DNA of 64,000 nucleotides from Nocardioides daphniae (GTDB lineage: Bacteria > Actinomycetota > Actinomycetes > Propionibacteriales > Nocardioidaceae): assembly GCF_004777465.1 (NCBI RefSeq), contig NZ_CP038462.1:2356001-2420000 (forward strand), given 5' to 3'. Position 1 is the first letter of the stretch. Every line of letters begins with the position of its first letter. The translations under genes and the position numbers were made by a program. The notes under the pieces were generated by a model that was given only the letters and a program-made list of their open reading frames with translations, was not told the DNA's origin and did not search any database. Below, piece after piece: positions 62,589 through 64,000 of this stretch.

Positions 62589-64000
62589 GTGTTCTCACGG
62601 TGCACGGGCCGCGAGCGGCTCCTCGACGGGCTGGTCGACGTACTGGCGACCGCCCGCTGGGTCACGGTCACCGGTCCCCACGGATGCGGCAAGACCCTGG
62701 TGGTCCGCCACGCCACGCAGAGCCTCGACGCGGTCTGGGTCGACGCCGTCGGGCTCAGCTCGGCCGACGAGGTGCTGGCCGCCTGCGTCGACACCCTCCA
62801 GTACGACCGCGCCCCCGGCGACACCCTGCACGGGGCGCTCGGCCGCGGGCTCGACGACTCCGGCGCCCTGCTCGTCGTCGACGGCCTCGAGCTCGACGAC
62901 GCCTCCCTGGGGCCCGTCTTCCAGGAGGTCATGGAGGCCACCACCCGGGGTCGGCTCGTCGTCACCTCCACCTCGCAGACCGGCCAGGTGGGCGAGCGCG
63001 TCGTCCGGGTCGGCCCCCTGCCCGTCCCGGGACCGATCGGCCCCCTGACGGGCTCAGCCGTCCAGCTCTTCGTGCAGCGGGTGCAGGAGGCCGGCAGCCA
63101 GGTTGACCTGACCGCACACGAGGACGAGGTGCGACGACTGCTCCGGGCCACCGGCGGCCTTCCCCTCCTGATCGAGCAGGTGGCCGTGCAGTGCGCGCTG
63201 CTCGGCGTGGCCGGGGTCGCGCCGCAGGCGACGTTGAGCGAGGCGTTCCGGGGCTCGTACGACGTGCTCGCGCCCGAGGCGCAGCGTGGGCTGCGACGGC
63301 TCGCACACCTCGACTCGCACGCCAGCATCGAGGTGCTGGCCGCGATCTGCGAGGTCGACCTCCCCACCGCCCGGCAGCTGGCCTCCCAGCTCGTGCGGCG
63401 CAACCTCCTCGAAGTGCATCCCGACGGCCGTTTCGCCCTGCTCGCCCCGGTCCGGGCCTTCGCCCTCACCCGGGCCGACGAGACCGACCGTCAGCGCTGC
63501 CACGCCGGGCTGCAGCGCTGGGCCGACTCGGTGCCCCGGACGACGACAACTTCGGCGCGGCCGACGCGGTCTGGCTGACCGACTTCCCCGCCATGCGGGC
63601 GGCCGTGCTGACCGCGTGCGCCGACCCGGCCACGCGAGACCTCGGCTACTCCCTGGCCAACCGGATCTTCTCCTCCCTCTACACCTCGGCGGGCGCGCGA
63701 CGCCGTCGAGGTGCTGGAGGCCGCCCTGCGCAGCGGCGACGGTCCTGCCTCGATCGGCGCCCAGCTGGCCCGCCGCGCCGGCATCGCCGCCTCCGAGGTC
63801 CGGGGCACCTACGAGGGTCTGTGGCTGCTCGACCGTGCCGACGAGCACGCCCAGCTCGCACCCGACCCGACCCTGGAGCTGGCCCGTACGGCCGCCATCC
63901 GGGCGGAGATGCACCTCGACGCGGGCGACTTCACCCGGGCCGAGGCGGAGGCTCGGCGTGCGATCGAGCTCGACGCCCGGGGCCACGGCGCCAACCGCCA
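62589..64000 (+). pseudogene. LuxR/AfsR-type ATPase-TPR regulator, partial, two frameshifts
   Basis: A STAND-type protein running off the right edge. The P-loop is VTVTGPHGCGKTLVVRHA, Walker B is ALLVVDGLEL, and a winged-helix-like part with ALLAPVRAFAL follows. After frame correction a helical TPR region reads EVLEAALRSGDGPASIGAQL and RAEAEARRAIELDARG. The frame breaks near 63535-63541 and 63689-63697. It starts at GTG 62589, with TAGATT 6 nt upstream (leaderless). A C-terminal LuxR DNA-binding domain, if any, would lie beyond the window. Confidence 0.72.

Overview
The window is high-GC, densely coding DNA from an actinobacterium, most likely of the Nocardioides type (Nocardioidaceae). The main reasons are gene order and promoter style. 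Its core gene neighbourhoods match those known from Mycobacterium and Streptomyces: hrcA-dnaJ-rsmE, phoH-ybeY-hlyC-era-recO-uppS, holA-comEC-comEA, rpsT/lepA, nadD-rsfS-histidine phosphatase, and mce-thiolase-meaB beside a Scy/FilP-like coiled-coil gene. It also carries a mycothiol-type (MDMPI) enzyme gene and many leaderless TANNNT-N6/7-start promoters. I see no phage, insertion sequence, CRISPR array or replication origin.

Layout. 1-17.7 kb holds mostly minus-strand housekeeping genes: uppS (cut by the left edge), recO, leuA, era, a siderophore-interacting protein, a cytidine-deaminase-like protein, a broken hlyC-type gene, ybeY, phoH, HIT, rsmE, dnaJ and hrcA under a CIRCE operator. Set into this are accessory genes: a marR/MDMPI pair with a perfect operator, a MASE1-PAS histidine kinase, a flavodoxin-fold protein and two lipoproteins. 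17.7-28.6 kb holds a metallo-beta-lactamase protein, a DUF3097 protein, a DUF4870 protein, hemW, a long-chain acyl-CoA ligase, lepA, a phosphotransferase, rpsT, and a PAS protein coupled to a soluble chemotaxis transducer. 28.6-41 kb holds holA, comEC, comEA, degV, leuS, an NTF2-like protein, tRNA-Ala(GGC), a histidine phosphatase, rsfS, nadD, a 49-residue membrane protein and proA. 40.7-47.3 kb holds etfA/etfB, two paralogous secreted proteins, a small membrane protein, an enoyl-CoA hydratase, a DoxX protein and a GNAT-NUDIX protein. 47.4-64 kb holds ppdK, a YbbN-type co-chaperone, a second and badly broken histidine kinase, an SDR, a PH-domain protein, the ethylmalonyl/methylmalonyl-CoA module (meaB, thiolase, mce, ccr), a Scy/FilP-like coiled-coil protein, an alpha/beta hydrolase and a broken ATPase/TPR regulator cut by the right edge.

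The strongest regulatory signals are two leucine leader-peptide systems. An 11-codon leader with four Leu codons and a textbook terminator precedes leuS. A 14-codon leader with three consecutive rare CTT codons, overlapping a perfect 11-bp hairpin, precedes leuA. A third signal is an inverted repeat, GTTAC-N6-GTAAC, that lies 39-40 bp before the start codon of three genes: both secreted paralogs and ccr.

Caution: at least 13 reading frames are broken, mostly by single-base indels, several of them in short homopolymers and in normally intact genes (dnaJ, lepA, ccr). Era lacks its G3 glycine through an apparent 3-nt loss. Most of these look like consensus errors. The kinase at 51.2-53.1 kb, with an in-frame stop plus a missing linker, looks more like true decay.
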